A stretch of DNA of 64,000 nt, taken from assembly GCA_007449985.2 (NCBI GenBank), contig VIIQ02000686.1, forward strand, positions 248,001 through 312,000, in the 5' to 3' direction. A model generated the notes under the pieces. It had not been told where the DNA came from. It ran no database searches and was given only the letters and a program-made list of their open reading frames with translations. Of the stretch, positions 22,344-33,613 are shown one piece after another. Both the position numbers and the translations under genes were made by a program. Position 1 is the stretch's first letter; each line of letters starts with the position of its first letter. This stretch comes from Desmodesmus armatus. Its lineage: Eukaryota > Chlorophyta > Chlorophyceae > Sphaeropleales > Scenedesmaceae.

Positions 22344-24636
22344 GCAGTGCCTCAGGAGCAGCAGACAGATGCCGAGCATGAGGTAGTTGACGTGGACCCT
22401 CTACGGCTGCAGTTTGAAAAGCAGCTGCTGAGTCGAGCCACCGAAGACAAGGGGTTTGCCCTCAAGTACTCAGTGCCTTGGGACATTTGGTGAGCAAGGT
22501 TGGCACCGTTGGAACTTATCTTAGATGCGCCTTCCAATTCTAGTACTAGCAGCTGTTGGGCTTGCAGCAACATACAGGCCACAGCTGCTGTCTGAAGCAT
22601 TATTATGTGTCAACTTGACACCTGGCTTGAAGCCAGTGCACAAGGTACAGCAAAGGCGATACAGTGGCCAGAGCCCCACAGATGGTTGCAGGCTGTAATA
22701 GCTCAGTGTCAATCGTGCCGCTGCTGCTGCTTATCCTTCTGCTGCTACTGCAGGTTGTTCATACAGGTCACAGCAGCTGTATGGGTGGTGAACCAGTCCA
22801 TTCCCTTTGCAGGTGAGGTAATTGGTAGAAGCACTTTTCAAATGCAGCACAGCTCACTACATACCATAGGCAATCGCAGGCATGTAAAACCATTTCCAGC
22901 AGCGCTCCTTAGCCATCCTCAGCATAGCTGGTTTGGGGCACAGTGTTCATGCCGCACACCAGTGCATACAACATGCACACAACACACATTGCTCTGCTCG
23001 CTGGGACTGTGGAAGTCCGCCCTACTGCAATGTGTGCTGTGCTGTGCTGTGCTGCGCTGTGTGTGCTGTGTTGCGGTGTGTTCCACAGTGTTGAGTGCAG
23101 CAGCAAACCTGCAAGGCTTGCAGCAGCTGTCTGAGCTACCCCTGGCTGAAAAGGTGTGTGGTGCTGAGGCTGGCCAGCACGCCTAGGCAAGATTCATGCA
23201 TGTGTGGCAATGCGCAGGGACTGGCAGTCAATTATGCAAGGTGCACAGCAGGTGCCAGGCTCATAAAGCCAGGTAGCTGCTGCTGTGGCTGAGCCATGAT
23301 GTGCCTGCACTGCTATACCTGCACTGCACCTGTCACATGAATTTCTTACGTTATGTCAAAAATGTGATGTTTTCTTTCGCATGCAGGAGTTGCTGGGGCT
23401 GTTATGTCAGTTTGTTCAGTTGGGCTGTACCTACCTCATCATCACAACAGCAACCAGCAAGTATCAGCCGCTTGAGGAGCCGTGGTTCGCTGTGGAGGGT
23501 GGCACAGTACCTTTACTGCAGGCCCTTGCCACCTGTATCACTGCAGTGGGCTCAGGGGTGCTGCTGGCAGGAGTGCTGACAGGGCATGTCGATGGGACAG
23601 GTGCGTGTACTGTTAGTAACAGAATGCGGTTACAGTGACATGGTTTTGGATGTGCGGAAGCTTTCTTTGGCAGCCGATGAGGCTCGCAAAATACTAGTCG
23701 TAGCTGGCAGTGCTGAGTTGAACACGTCCAGGACATTATCATGTCCAGCTGTTGAGATTCAAACAGCTTGCACTGCAGCTGCAGTGTCTGCAGCTGCAGT
23801 AACTGCAGCGGCTACCAGGAAGGATCCAAGCCACGTGGTTTGCACTGTGTGTGCACTCTGCTTGGCAAGCATCACTTACAGAAGCTCGAAATGTCTGTCC
23901 TGTGGTTGCAGAGGAGTGGCGCCATCTAGCTGGCCTGCATGGGGACCAGGCTGGTGTTTTTGCTCTGGTGTTGGGAGCGGTGGTGCTGGCACCCCTGACA
24001 GAGGAGTTCTTTTTCCGGGGTTTTGTGCTGCCCAGCCTGACGAAGTGGGTCAACCCAGTGCTGGCGGTGAGTGCCAGACGGCCTGTCTTTGTCGAAAGCC
24101 AGTCAGTAATGGCGCCCCCTATGTTATCACGCACCTCGAAAGGGTGCAGACACGCGCCTAGTCACGTGAGGTCAGGGTTTAGCTGTAGTGCTGATTGTTG
24201 ACTCAGACCTGCACAACTGTCCTTTTGTTTTTGTGCTCGGCCTTTTCTGACTGTTTCGGTGTCAGCTGCTTGGTAGTAGCAGTGTTGGGACAGTTTTCTG
24301 TGTGGCACTGTGCCAGATCAGCGCTTGCAAGCTGCCAGGTGCATGGCTGGCGTCCACTTTTGTCGCTGCAATAGCCACAGATGGACAGACCGGCTGTGGA
24401 ATGTATATGTATAAATTTGACATGCTTGTCGCTGCCTCGTTGTATGCCATGTGCAGGTTCCACTGACAGGGCTGCTGTTTGCCAGTGCCCACCCAGCCGA
24501 TGCATTCCCTGCTGAGGCGTTATTGGGCAGCATACTCAGCTTATCGCTGCTTGCTGCAGATGGCAACCTGCTTGTGCCACTGCTGGCGCATTCTTTGTAC
24601 AACACGTGTGTATTGGGTGCAGAGTTTTTGCTGTAA
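22344..24636 (+). CDS. CPBP-family intramembrane metalloprotease (CAAX/Abi type), 5' end missing
   Basis: CPBP proteins are polytopic glutamate-type intramembrane proteases; plant members are often plastidial. Exons: 22344-22489, 22754-22812, 23101-23153, 23387-23600, 23912-24066, 24457-24636, all phase-consistent (807 nt, 268 residues plus stop). The three signature motifs are present: EEFFFRG (EExxxR), FASAH (FxxxH) and HSLYN. Hydrophobic segments include LLGLLCQFVQLGCTYLIIT, GVFALVLGAVVLAPL and LLGSILSLSLL. The first exon seen (AVPQEQQTDAEHEVVDVDPL) is acidic and not a plausible N-terminus, so an upstream start exon is expected. The specific substrate is unknown. Confidence 0.85.
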
Positions 24637-25322
24637 TAGGCTGGAGCTCCTTTGCTCATGAGCTCGTGCGTGTAACAGTGCACAACTGCTGTACCTGCCT
24701 GCATTCCTGTCAGGGGGACGTTGGCTGTTGCACACCGTGTGCAAGTTGTAGTTCAGGAAGGAAGGCTACAGGTTGCAATCACAACCGTCACAACACCATG
24801 CTTACATCATGTACAAGTCAAGTTGTTGCCAAAGGCTGCAGCACATTGAGCTTTGCTCTACACCATGCTGGCCAACCCACACCAGCGTTGCCACCACAGC
24901 AGCCGACCCAAAAGTATGTCGGAGGCAGTGTCAAGCATTATGTCCAACGGCAGCCCCATGCATGGCGCATACAGTTCCACACGCGGGCATGCCAGCATTC
25001 ACTGTCACGGGGCAACTGAACACAACTGTACAAGTGCATGATGAGAGCAGCGGACATCAGCTCAAGCTGTAGGACAGCATGGCTACGGCTCAAGTCAGCC
25101 CTTGAATACTGTCCTGTAATCAACTATGACAACAACAACTCCACCAGCACAAGTCAACTGGGTGTGTAGCGCCGGGAAACGGTCCACACACACACATGTG
25201 TCCCGTACAGTACAGTGCAGTCAAGATGTGAGGACTCAGTCCAGCAGTCAAGCTGGCGACAAGAACCTTCCTGGCTGCTGCAGCTTGTGCAAGCGGCGCT
25301 TGGGCTATGCCTGTGACGGCTC
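24637..25322. other. Convergent 3' region
   Basis: Lies between the stop of the protease (+) and the stop of the ADC-like gene (-). Contains no supported exon; presumably two 3' UTRs. Confidence 0.5.
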
Positions 25323-26305
25323 TCAGCAAACGCTAGGCTCAGATATGCTCCAAACCGGATTGGCATCCCCACTCTTGAACGACACGCCGACACCAAGCAC
25401 CTGCAAAGGATACCGCTGCTTCTTGCGGCCTGTGAAGGCGTCCTGGTTGATGAAAACCGACCTGGCAGTGTTGACCACTGACCCCGTATAGTCCACATGC
25501 ATGGTGGTAGTGAGGGCCTTGCCTTCAGCCAAAGCGGCTTCTGCAACTTTGTAAGCAGGGACAGTCCCCCACAGCCACTGGCCGCTGCTTGTTGGCATCG
25601 ATAGGCCAGTGCACGGTCTGCCGAGAGGTAGGCAGCAGCGCACTGAACCAGTTGACTTTGGCAAAGGTGTCCTTGGCAGTAGCTTTGAACAAGACCTCAC
25701 CAGAGCCTGCGTCTGTGACAGTCACCCCAAGTGTGTTGTTTGTCTCATGCCACTGAAAGGACGCCATCTCCTTTGGAATTCCCCAGATGCGGTGTGCAGC
25801 ATCGCACGTCGCTGAGGAGTCAACCCAGATACGTAAGATGCTGTTTGGCGCCCACGCCTTGCATTCAGACTTGTAAAACCCTACAGTGTAAATGAGCTCG
25901 CTGTAAGGGCCCACAGGGGTGTCTGCATACTCTATCACTGAGATAACCCCTAAACCGCGCCAGTACTTCCACTCAGGGCGCCCCGCCCAAGCAAGCGGGT
26001 AGGTGGGGGCAGGGGACAGGAGTGTTGACAGAGGGTTGACCACAAAGGCTAGCGCCCTGGCTACGGGGATGTTCCATGGGAGGCTGTTGAAGGCTGTAAG
26101 CAGACACGACACACAGGGCGCAGGGGGGGGGGGCAACTTTGGCTTGGAGATGGTTGGGCCTGTGCTATGGAGTGGCGCAGGTACTGGCTGCTTGCTCCCC
26201 AAAGGTGAGCTGGGTCCTTGCCAAGGGGCACACTGGGCGCTGGCGGTTACAGCCTCTGCGTCTTTGCCATATGTGACAAAGTCAAACCGCTCAGTGCTCT
26301 GAGAT
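25323..26305 (-). CDS. Acetoacetate-decarboxylase-like fold protein, 5' exon(s) missing, one frame slip
   Basis: Resembles the ADC-like beta-barrel superfamily: GLGVISVIEYADTPVGPYSE, IYTVGFYKSE, LRIWVDSS and AAHRIWGIPKEMASF followed by TLGVTVTDAGSGEVLFKA. The enzyme activity is not established. Coding appears to start at an acceptor near 26305 (STERFDFVTYGKDAEAV); no upstream ATG exists in this frame before a stop, so a first exon lies further right. The frame ending in VAVGDCP does not continue. The next frame (TVPAYKVAEAALAEGK to SISEPSVC, stop at 25323) is one base out, and the switch falls at a run of five C/G (25566-25570). Either a sequencing or assembly indel or a genuine frameshift. 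Confidence 0.6.
25566..25570 (-). other. Homopolymer at apparent frameshift
   Basis: CCCCC on the plus strand. Removing one base would join VAVG to TVPAYK in the ADC-like gene. Confidence 0.5.
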
Positions 26306-27863
26306 GCTGATGCTTGCCCAGTATGGCTACACCGCCAGTGCAGGCGCGCTGCGACAGAGCGCTATAACTGTGCGCAAGCTACAAGCATAACACGCGCAAG
26401 GATGTGCAGCTGTGCCAGGGGAGCCTTGCAGAAGCTGATGTCAGCTGGCACCACTGTGTGTGCCCATTACTCTTAGGAGAGCCTCACTGACCTGCTTCAT
26501 GCTCAAACTCGTCGGCAGCTGCGTGGCAGGATCCCACGGCCCAGCATGTTGAGGGTATTGTTATTGCGTTGCATGACAGCAGGACATGTGCAGCAGTAGG
26601 CATGGCAGTCAAGTGAGCAGAAGCAAAAGCCAGAAGGTATGCAGCACATGGCACAAACCAGCTTGCATGTTGAATCCCATTGCTGTGCAAGAACACTGAA
26701 GCATTGAATGCTCAGTGTACTTGAAGGATATGGCATCCCCAACATTGCTGTCCCATGTCCCAGAGCCGCAGATCATGCACTGGCATGTCAGTATGCAACT
26801 GCCATATGTGTCATTCACTTTGCTTTCACAACATCTCAGCAAGGCTGCTGCACTTACAGCATGTGGTATTTCCTGCATGATGCGGCGTTGACTGTGCAGA
26901 CTCTGAGGCATGGAGAGCTGCATGGCAACATGCAACGACATCCTCAGCACAAAAGAGCCTTCAATGAAACTGGTTGTGTTGGTCGCATCCGCTCGACCGC
27001 TACACAGATGCAAGCTGAGTAGCAAGCTGCATGAGCGAATGTAGCTTGCTGTTGGTACCTGCTGTTGCACAGGTAGCACTGACCAGCACGCACAGGCCGA
27101 GACGAACCGCTTTGGAGGGCACCATGGATGCTGTAAACACAAATCTTGTAAGCGTTGTCGTGTTGGTGCAACACAGCAAAACTTCTTCGCCCCTGCGCTG
27201 TGTTCGGCACCTGACGCCGATGACGCAATCGTCCAACGTTTTCCTACGGTGCCTGAACACGTCTACCATGATCTGTCAATGTGGACATACATATTTTGTG
27301 AAGCTGCGCTGAGTCACATTGATGGAGCATTCACAAGGCAGTTACTATTGCTAAACATGATCAGTTGTCAGTGCCTCCTGCATGCAATCGTGCACACATA
27401 CACTTGCTGACTGTCCAAGCCGTGTCCTAATGACCACAACATTAGATTACACAAATCTCACATTGTCCAGACATGTCAGCGCCACGGCACATCCCCTGCC
27501 AAGGTATGCACAACTTTAGCCGCTGCAGTGGCCGCAGGTGCATCCACTTCTAGCCCCACCTGCAGCTGCAACTTGTCCAAGTACACATCAATGTGCAGGA
27601 ACAACTTATTAAAATGGCTGAACGCACAACTTCGCTGCTGGAATGACAAAGACGCAGTGGCTTGTCACTTGCGCATCAACGATCTGCTGTTGCGCGAAGC
27701 CCCAGCAATCGCATTACGGCCGGCCTGGATGCGCAACAGAAGCCAGCCTGTGCTCATGGCACACATCACACAAATAGGGCAACTCTGGAAGGCAGATCTG
27801 CCGCTGGCAGCGCCGCACGGGTGCGGATGCTGCTCACCACAAGCAAGTACCACATGGTACGCG
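26306..27863. other. Interval without supported exons
   Basis: Should contain the 5' part of the ADC-like gene and the 3' UTR of the helical-protein gene. A minus-strand open frame at 26609-27142 has no recognisable domain or splice support. Nothing else stands out. Confidence 0.4.
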
Positions 27864-29173
27864 TCACCAGGTTTGCACCACCTGCTGTGGGCTGCTTTTC
27901 TCAGACAGCTGGATCAGAGCCGCCAAGAGCTTGCTCAGCTCCCTGTGCAGCTGCTTCAGCACAACAATGCGCTCACGCACGCTGGCCCGCATAGTGATGT
28001 CAATGACATCATTCATCACAGACTCGATATCAGACAAGCCAGCCACGATGGACTTCACCCACACAGACTGCTGCACTACGATGCTGTGGATGTGCGCAGC
28101 GGCTTCCGCTGCACGCTGTGACTCGGCATGCACATTTCGCAGAGCCTGACGCAGGCTGGCAGAGCGCAACAGGGCATGCTCAGCAGTGCTGACCTTGCCT
28201 TGCATCACTGCGGTGCCAGTAACTGCCGCACCGGCAACGCCCACACCAGCAAGACATGCAGGCGGTGACAACGCGCACAAAGCTATACCCATCAGCCCAA
28301 CTGGCACGATCAATCCCGACGCTGCATCTGCAGATTGCTGTGCAGAGGCAACAGCATACTGTGCATGCTGCTCTTCACGGCTGGCAACGGAGTGCTGCTG
28401 GGAGGCTGTGTTACTTGCCGATTCCATATTGTCCTGCGCATTGGCCAACCCAGATACTAGGTCCTCGTGTTGCTCTTGTACTGCCTGCGCATCTACCTGT
28501 CGCTCAACAATCATTGTTGAGCCATTACAAAGGCTTTGTGCGGGCTTTAGTAATGGCGTCACGACAATCCTGCAGAAGGCCTGCAGTGTTGTTCCTGCAC
28601 ACTTCCTCCTGATCAGGGTCCATACTGCGGCAAGATGTCAGCTGCAATGCAAGCTCAACATTGCTGAGGAAAGTGTTGACCATATCCTGCAGCTTGTGAA
28701 TGACAGCTGTCTGCCCGTGCAGCATGTTGGAGAATGTACCTTGAAGGTTCTGGTACTTGGCTGCAAGCTTGTGCATTTGGCGCCACCAGTCCTGCAGCTG
28801 CTGCTGCAAGCGCTGTGCTGGCACGTCGTCACCAATGTAAACGTCAGCTGTGGCAAGCTGCACATGGTGTGCTTGATCCTTCAGCATGCGTGCCACGCCA
28901 TTGAAGGTCTGGTGAGGGTTGCGCAGCAGTGCATTATGTCTTGCCTCGTCAGGCACGCTTGGGGGTGCTGAAAACTTGGCAGCTGCAGCATCCAGTGACT
29001 GGGTCAATGACTGCAGCCGACCAGCAAAGTGCGATGATGTTGAGCTTGTCGTTCCAGTGCTCAGGAAGCGGCCTGCGATACTGGAAACTGGCACCAATGG
29101 ATAGATCGTGCCAATCAGAGATGCTGTGCCTGCCAAGGCAACAGCGATAACCTTGGCCCATGAGGGGAGAAGC
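27864..29173 (-). CDS. Unrecognised helical membrane-associated protein, 5' exon(s) missing
   Basis: Not assigned to a family. Two exons: 28603-29173 (acceptor TGCAG, starting LLPSWAKVIAVALAG) and 27864-28496. They are joined by a 106-base intron with donor GTGTGC, a TACTAA branch-like motif and acceptor CGACAG, which keeps the phase (DPDQEE-VDAQAVQE). About 400 residues: a hydrophobic N-terminal segment (VIAVALAGTASLIGTIYPLV), long amphipathic helices rich in Q, A, L and D, a second hydrophobic stretch (VPVGLMGIALCALSPPACLA then GVGVAGAAVTGTAV), then more helix (SVVWVKSIVAGLSDIES-like). The form is helix, central hydrophobic hairpin, helix. I make no functional claim. The start exon is not identified. 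Confidence 0.6.
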
Positions 29174-29679
29174 CTGCACAACAGGTTGCAACCCTGACAG
29201 TGAGCTCGAGCGCAATGCCTGCTGCATGGCAATGCTGGATATGAGACACCTGGCAAGCAGCAATGCCGAAAAATCCACCTGCCAGCCATTTCCTGCACCC
29301 TCTCCTCACCTGAGGAAAAGCCACATGTTTGATACTGTCTGGCGTACAAGGCAGCACGCTCCTGTGCGAACTTTTCAGATAAGGGTTGTCCGTGGCCTGT
29401 TGCCTATCCGTGCCGCGCAGGTTACCGTTACCGAGCCCGTCTAAACCCCAACCGTTACCGAGCCAACTTGCACGCCGAATGATGCGTGTGTATAGACATC
29501 TTGATGCACCGAACGAGGAATGAAGATGTCGCATGTGCGGGTCAGCGACACATGCGCTTCCACGTCCTCGGGCACCGCTCCAAAAGTGGCAGTGTGTTGG
29601 ACGTCGTAAACATTGTGTAACAATATCCGCACAAGGAAGCCCGTTCGGCTGGGACCACGCGATGCATTCGCTGTCGCTC

Positions 29680-32600
29680 TCAGCTCGCGCAAACAACAGC
29701 CTCGTCATTGCTGTCAGTCTCGGCAGGGGCCTTGTGGTGGGTGGTCGGCGACAAAAAACCAACGGCAGCCATGAAACACGACACAACCAGCAGAGCTATG
29801 ATCCTCTGATTGAGCTTCATCCTGCGCCTCTCTGCACGCACATTCACATCGTGCTTGGCTTCTGTTTCCACCTGGTGCAGCTGCAAGGAAATATACAGCA
29901 GCACAACAGTGCACGGGGATGTAAGTCAGTCGCCTAGAACAAGAAACCAGCTGCCGCCCCAAAGGAGGAGCATCCACTAGACAGCAGAGAGCCCGGCTGT
30001 CCCTCCCATTAGTCCTTGCGGCAGCTATCGCCAGGCAGCCAAATCTTGGCGCTGCACTCCTCCCTCAGGGATAGTATCCACACAGCCTGTCGCAAATAAA
30101 CGCCGCTGGCAGCCTTGGCAGCTCTGCTGTACCTTGCTCAGCACCATATTTAACCAGGTGAGCATAGGTGCCAGCAGTACTTTGACATAACATGTAAGTC
30201 AAGCATGTTGCATCTTATCATACGCGACACAACCCACCTTGGTTTCCAGGTTTGTGAGCCGTGCTTCCAGCTGTTGGTCTTCTGCCATGAGCTCCCAGAT
30301 CTTGTTGTAGTCGTCATACTGCCAGGCTGGTTCCGCCACCTCAAGCAGCTGCTGAGCCTCGTTGATGATCAGCGCTGATGCAGCTATCACCTGGTGCACA
30401 GATGCAAGCATCAAGAGCAGCACCAAGTAGCACAAATTTAGCAGATGCCACTGCCGCTCTGCTGCTGAGTGACAGTCAGCAGAGACGCAGTTTCCACCTG
30501 CACATCTCCATCTACCAGCTACATGAATCAGCAGCGACGAGGGCACACATGACCGTGTGGCTGTACGTCAACATGGATATGCGCGAGCAAGAAGGCACCA
30601 CCACTGTTGGTTTAACGAAGTTGGCTATGCAGTTAGCCAAATTTGGCATCTCAGCAACAGGTAGCACGAAAGCATGCAGCAACGGCAAGCCAATCTTGCA
30701 CGACCTGAAACGCCCTAAGTGGCACCAGGCACACCACAACTCTTGAGGGTGATCATCCAACCATCAACACTACACGCAGGCAGGCAAAGCAAGAGCCCCA
30801 GGAACAACTTGCCTTGAAGAGCACTTTGTCCTGCTTGTGGCCGGAGCCAAAGATGACGTCTTTGACGCTGAAGGAGCTCAAGCGCCCGCTGCTCCATGCA
30901 CCAGCACGCCCGCCAGCACGAGACGCCAGTAGTGCAGCTCTCCAGCTGGCTAGCTGCACCAAGGAGTGCTTCACAGACCTACGGGAGCAGCAGACAGGTT
31001 GCAGGACATAGCACTTGGCACAAACCCTTTGCATAGCTGCTGTGCAATCTACTGCAGGATATTGACAGAGCCGCCCATTGCAAGCATCCACTTGTAACAA
31101 CTTCCTGCCCCCAGCAAGAACACATGTAACAAGTGGAGCTCTCCTAGAGCTAGCTGGCCCAGCATGACCTGGCGCTGCAGCAAGAGAAAGCCGCTCACAG
31201 CTGTGCCAGCTGACCCAGAAGAGTCGTAAAAAAGCCCGGAGGTTGGGGGTGGGGGCTGAACACAAATTGGGCAAATCCCGGGGTACACTCACTCCTCGTA
31301 AAACCTCATAGCAGCGGATTGCGCCAGCACCGATGTCAGCACACGTACACCTCCAACGTCCAGCACCCGCAGCTGCACCTGCAATCAAAGGGACACAAAA
31401 GTGTTAGACCAAGCCTGATGTGGACCTCTGACCATCCACCCACACCAATCACACACGCGCTGACTGCAAGACACTCCATGGTGGCTCGGTGGCTTGGTGG
31501 CATGTCAGAAGGTCAGCACCCGTGCCGTTCGGCATGGTGCGCTGCAAGCCCTACCAGTGACTATGCTTGAAGTGCAAAGGGACGCGCGGACACATAATGC
31601 CGCTGGGCGACAGCTTCCACCGGATTCCCCCACCTGATCAATACCCTTGGCTGCATATGCAGGGCTGCTTGCATCTATGACCACCTTGAGACTGTCCTGA
31701 AACACCACACTGGGGACAGAACTACCTGTGAACACACGTGGCAAGGGCAGGTGCAGCACGGCAGATGTTGATTTATGTTGCCTCACGGCAGGCAGAAGCT
31801 AATACACTCACACAGCACTGTGATGGACAGAACCATGACAACATTTCAAGGCGGTGGACAGCACACGTAGGGGGCTAAGAGGCAGGCAATGGTACACAGC
31901 TGCACATGAACCCGACTCTGCTGACCACACGGGAGTTTGGCAGGTCAGCAAGCCAGGAAACTGGTGCAGGACAGCAACACACAAGCGAACTGCTGCCGAA
32001 AAGTGCAGCGGCACACCCCACAGTGCCTGTGCATGTACGAAAACTTTGTGAATTGTGTGCATACCACTGCAATGCAGCCATAGCCAACTTGGAGAAATCA
32101 GGCCCTGCCTGTTGCACTATCAGCATACCTTTGGCCGCCGCCCACATGCTGCTGTGGCCTCCAGAGTACCGCACCGAGGGGGGCACCAGATGACTCATCC
32201 AAAGCACCTCCTCCCTCTCAGAAAGCCCACCGAAAACCACCGACCCCGAGCGGTACACCGCCATGAACGGCGGCTGCAACTGCTTTTTCAGCTGCAGCGC
32301 TGCAGTAAGCTGCGGGTGAAGGTGCAGGGAATTTAGGGGTGCTGTGTCTGGGGCTAGTTGTGAGACAGTCACAAGCTCTGACCGCTGCTTGCTTGGGGGT
32401 GTGAAATGCTGCAGATTCCAGGCAGACTTGGCCTGTGCTGACTTGTTATCTGCTGTCTGTTGCGTCAAGCTGGGCGCACCCTGCCCAGTCGGGAGCCGAA
32501 CCCTCCAAGAGCGCTCTCCCTGAGGCTTCATGGATCTCCTCAACTTGTTCTGCAGCCATCCCAAGGACTCTCGCACTTTCAAGACTGTGTGTGCAGTTGT

Positions 32601-33311
32601 GGGGACAGGGACCGCTGGGATGTCGTCAAGCCAAATGATTGCGTAGTCCTTCCCTGCTGTTGTCCTGCAGGAAGGGAATAAATGGCTGAGATCGGAAAGA
32701 ACCCTCCCAATGTGGACGCGGGAGCCTACATGGGGCAAGTCAAGGGTCAATGGAAGGGCAGGGTGGTGTCAGAAAGGAAGCAGGGTGGACTGCAGTGGAG
32801 CCGAGACACAGTCAGAAGGGCAGCGTTTGCAGCCAGACACCAGCATGATGACTATGCAAAAGGAAGTGTAAGATGTGTGTGGACTCACACACATGCACAT
32901 ACACACGCCTGCAAACTGCTGTGCATGTCACAGGACAGTGTGCCGGGTTGTGCCTTGACACTCACCAACATGGTACGCCCGCAGGTGTAAGTCCGTGGGC
33001 TCCTCCGGCGCAGCCACTACAATCTGCCTAAGTACTCCTTCTGCTGGCAAAGGCACCTTGACAAAGCTGCGGCTGATCTGCTCCTGAAAAGCCACATCAG
33101 AGACCTCATGAGAGGCTGTGCTGTTGCTGCTGGTGTTGGCGGAGCTTGCCGGGTCATAGCCTAAGGATAATGTTGTTAACGTCAAATCAGACAACTTAAC
33201 CCTGTGTGTTGCTGCCTGGCTCTGTTTTGCATAGAAGCAACGGGTGATCAGTGGCAGGGCAGTATGAAGGTATGTGGTCCGGTTGAGAACCCCAAAGCAG
33301 CGCAGCAACAT
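29680..33311 (-). CDS. RMD1/DUF155 family protein, probably mitochondrial
   Basis: The RMD1/DUF155 family comprises organelle inner-membrane proteins tied to mitochondrial gene expression or dynamics, each with a C-terminal membrane anchor. ATG at 33311 with a presequence-like start (MLLRCFGVLNRTTYLHTALP, Arg-bearing, almost no acids). Exons: 32966-33311, 32175-32656, 31634-31696, 31293-31378, 30813-30978, 30238-30390, 29680-29880; phases agree and give 498 residues. Family marks: FMAVYRSGSVVFGG, DSLKVVIDAS, TSVLAQSAAMRFYEE, KHSLVQLA, ALIINEAQQLLEVAEPAW, a coiled coil (WELMAEDQQLEARLTNLETK) and a membrane segment near the end (RIIALLVVSCFMAAVGFL). A Ser/Thr/Gln-rich stretch sits in exon 2. 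The intron 30391-30812 starts with GC. Divergent from RTF2 with 302 bp between starts. Confidence 0.88.
30391..30812 (-). other. GC-AG intron in the RMD1-like gene
   Basis: The exon ends TTCAAG and the intron starts GCAAGT; it ends CACCAG before GTGATAGC. Joining gives DKVLFK-VIAASALI in phase with both neighbours. Second GC donor in this window. Confidence 0.65.
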
Positions 33312-33613
33312 GTCGGCATGCTTGAATTTGCGATTGGTTGTGAGAGTACTTCATCTAACTGCATTGGGTCGCTGCAGGCACTGTGGTCCTTGCACGACAA
33401 CTGTCGAGTTTGCTTGCACAACACCTGTACCAACCTGTCAAAGGAAAAGACCTGTCGGCATCAAACCGCCATTATTTCAACATCAACAGTGGGCATGTCT
33501 GCTCTTTGACAGTCTGAAGCGACGTCAGCAGTGTGGCAGAGCAGCAGTGCAAGTACAGTATTCCCTGTAGACACGGCTCGCATATACAAGAGACTGTAGA
33601 TTGTGCCCAGAAG
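33312..33613. promoter_or_regulatory. Divergent promoter region RMD1-like / RTF2
   Basis: Only 302 bp separate the two start codons, so the genes very probably share a bidirectional promoter. No named motif recognised. Confidence 0.5.

Noticed and set aside
23030..23085. TGTGC-repeat tract as a regulatory site
   Set aside because: Simple-sequence repeat common throughout the window; no specific evidence of function.
28186..28971. 261-residue plus-strand open frame
   Set aside because: Overlaps the helical-protein exons on the minus strand, which have consistent splicing; the plus frame is Cys/Ala-rich noise from CAG/GCA content.
29441..29692. Protein-like minus-strand frame overlapping the RMD1-like stop
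   Set aside because: No ATG (preceded by an in-frame stop), no fitting splice sites, and the RMD1-like protein ends naturally at 29680.
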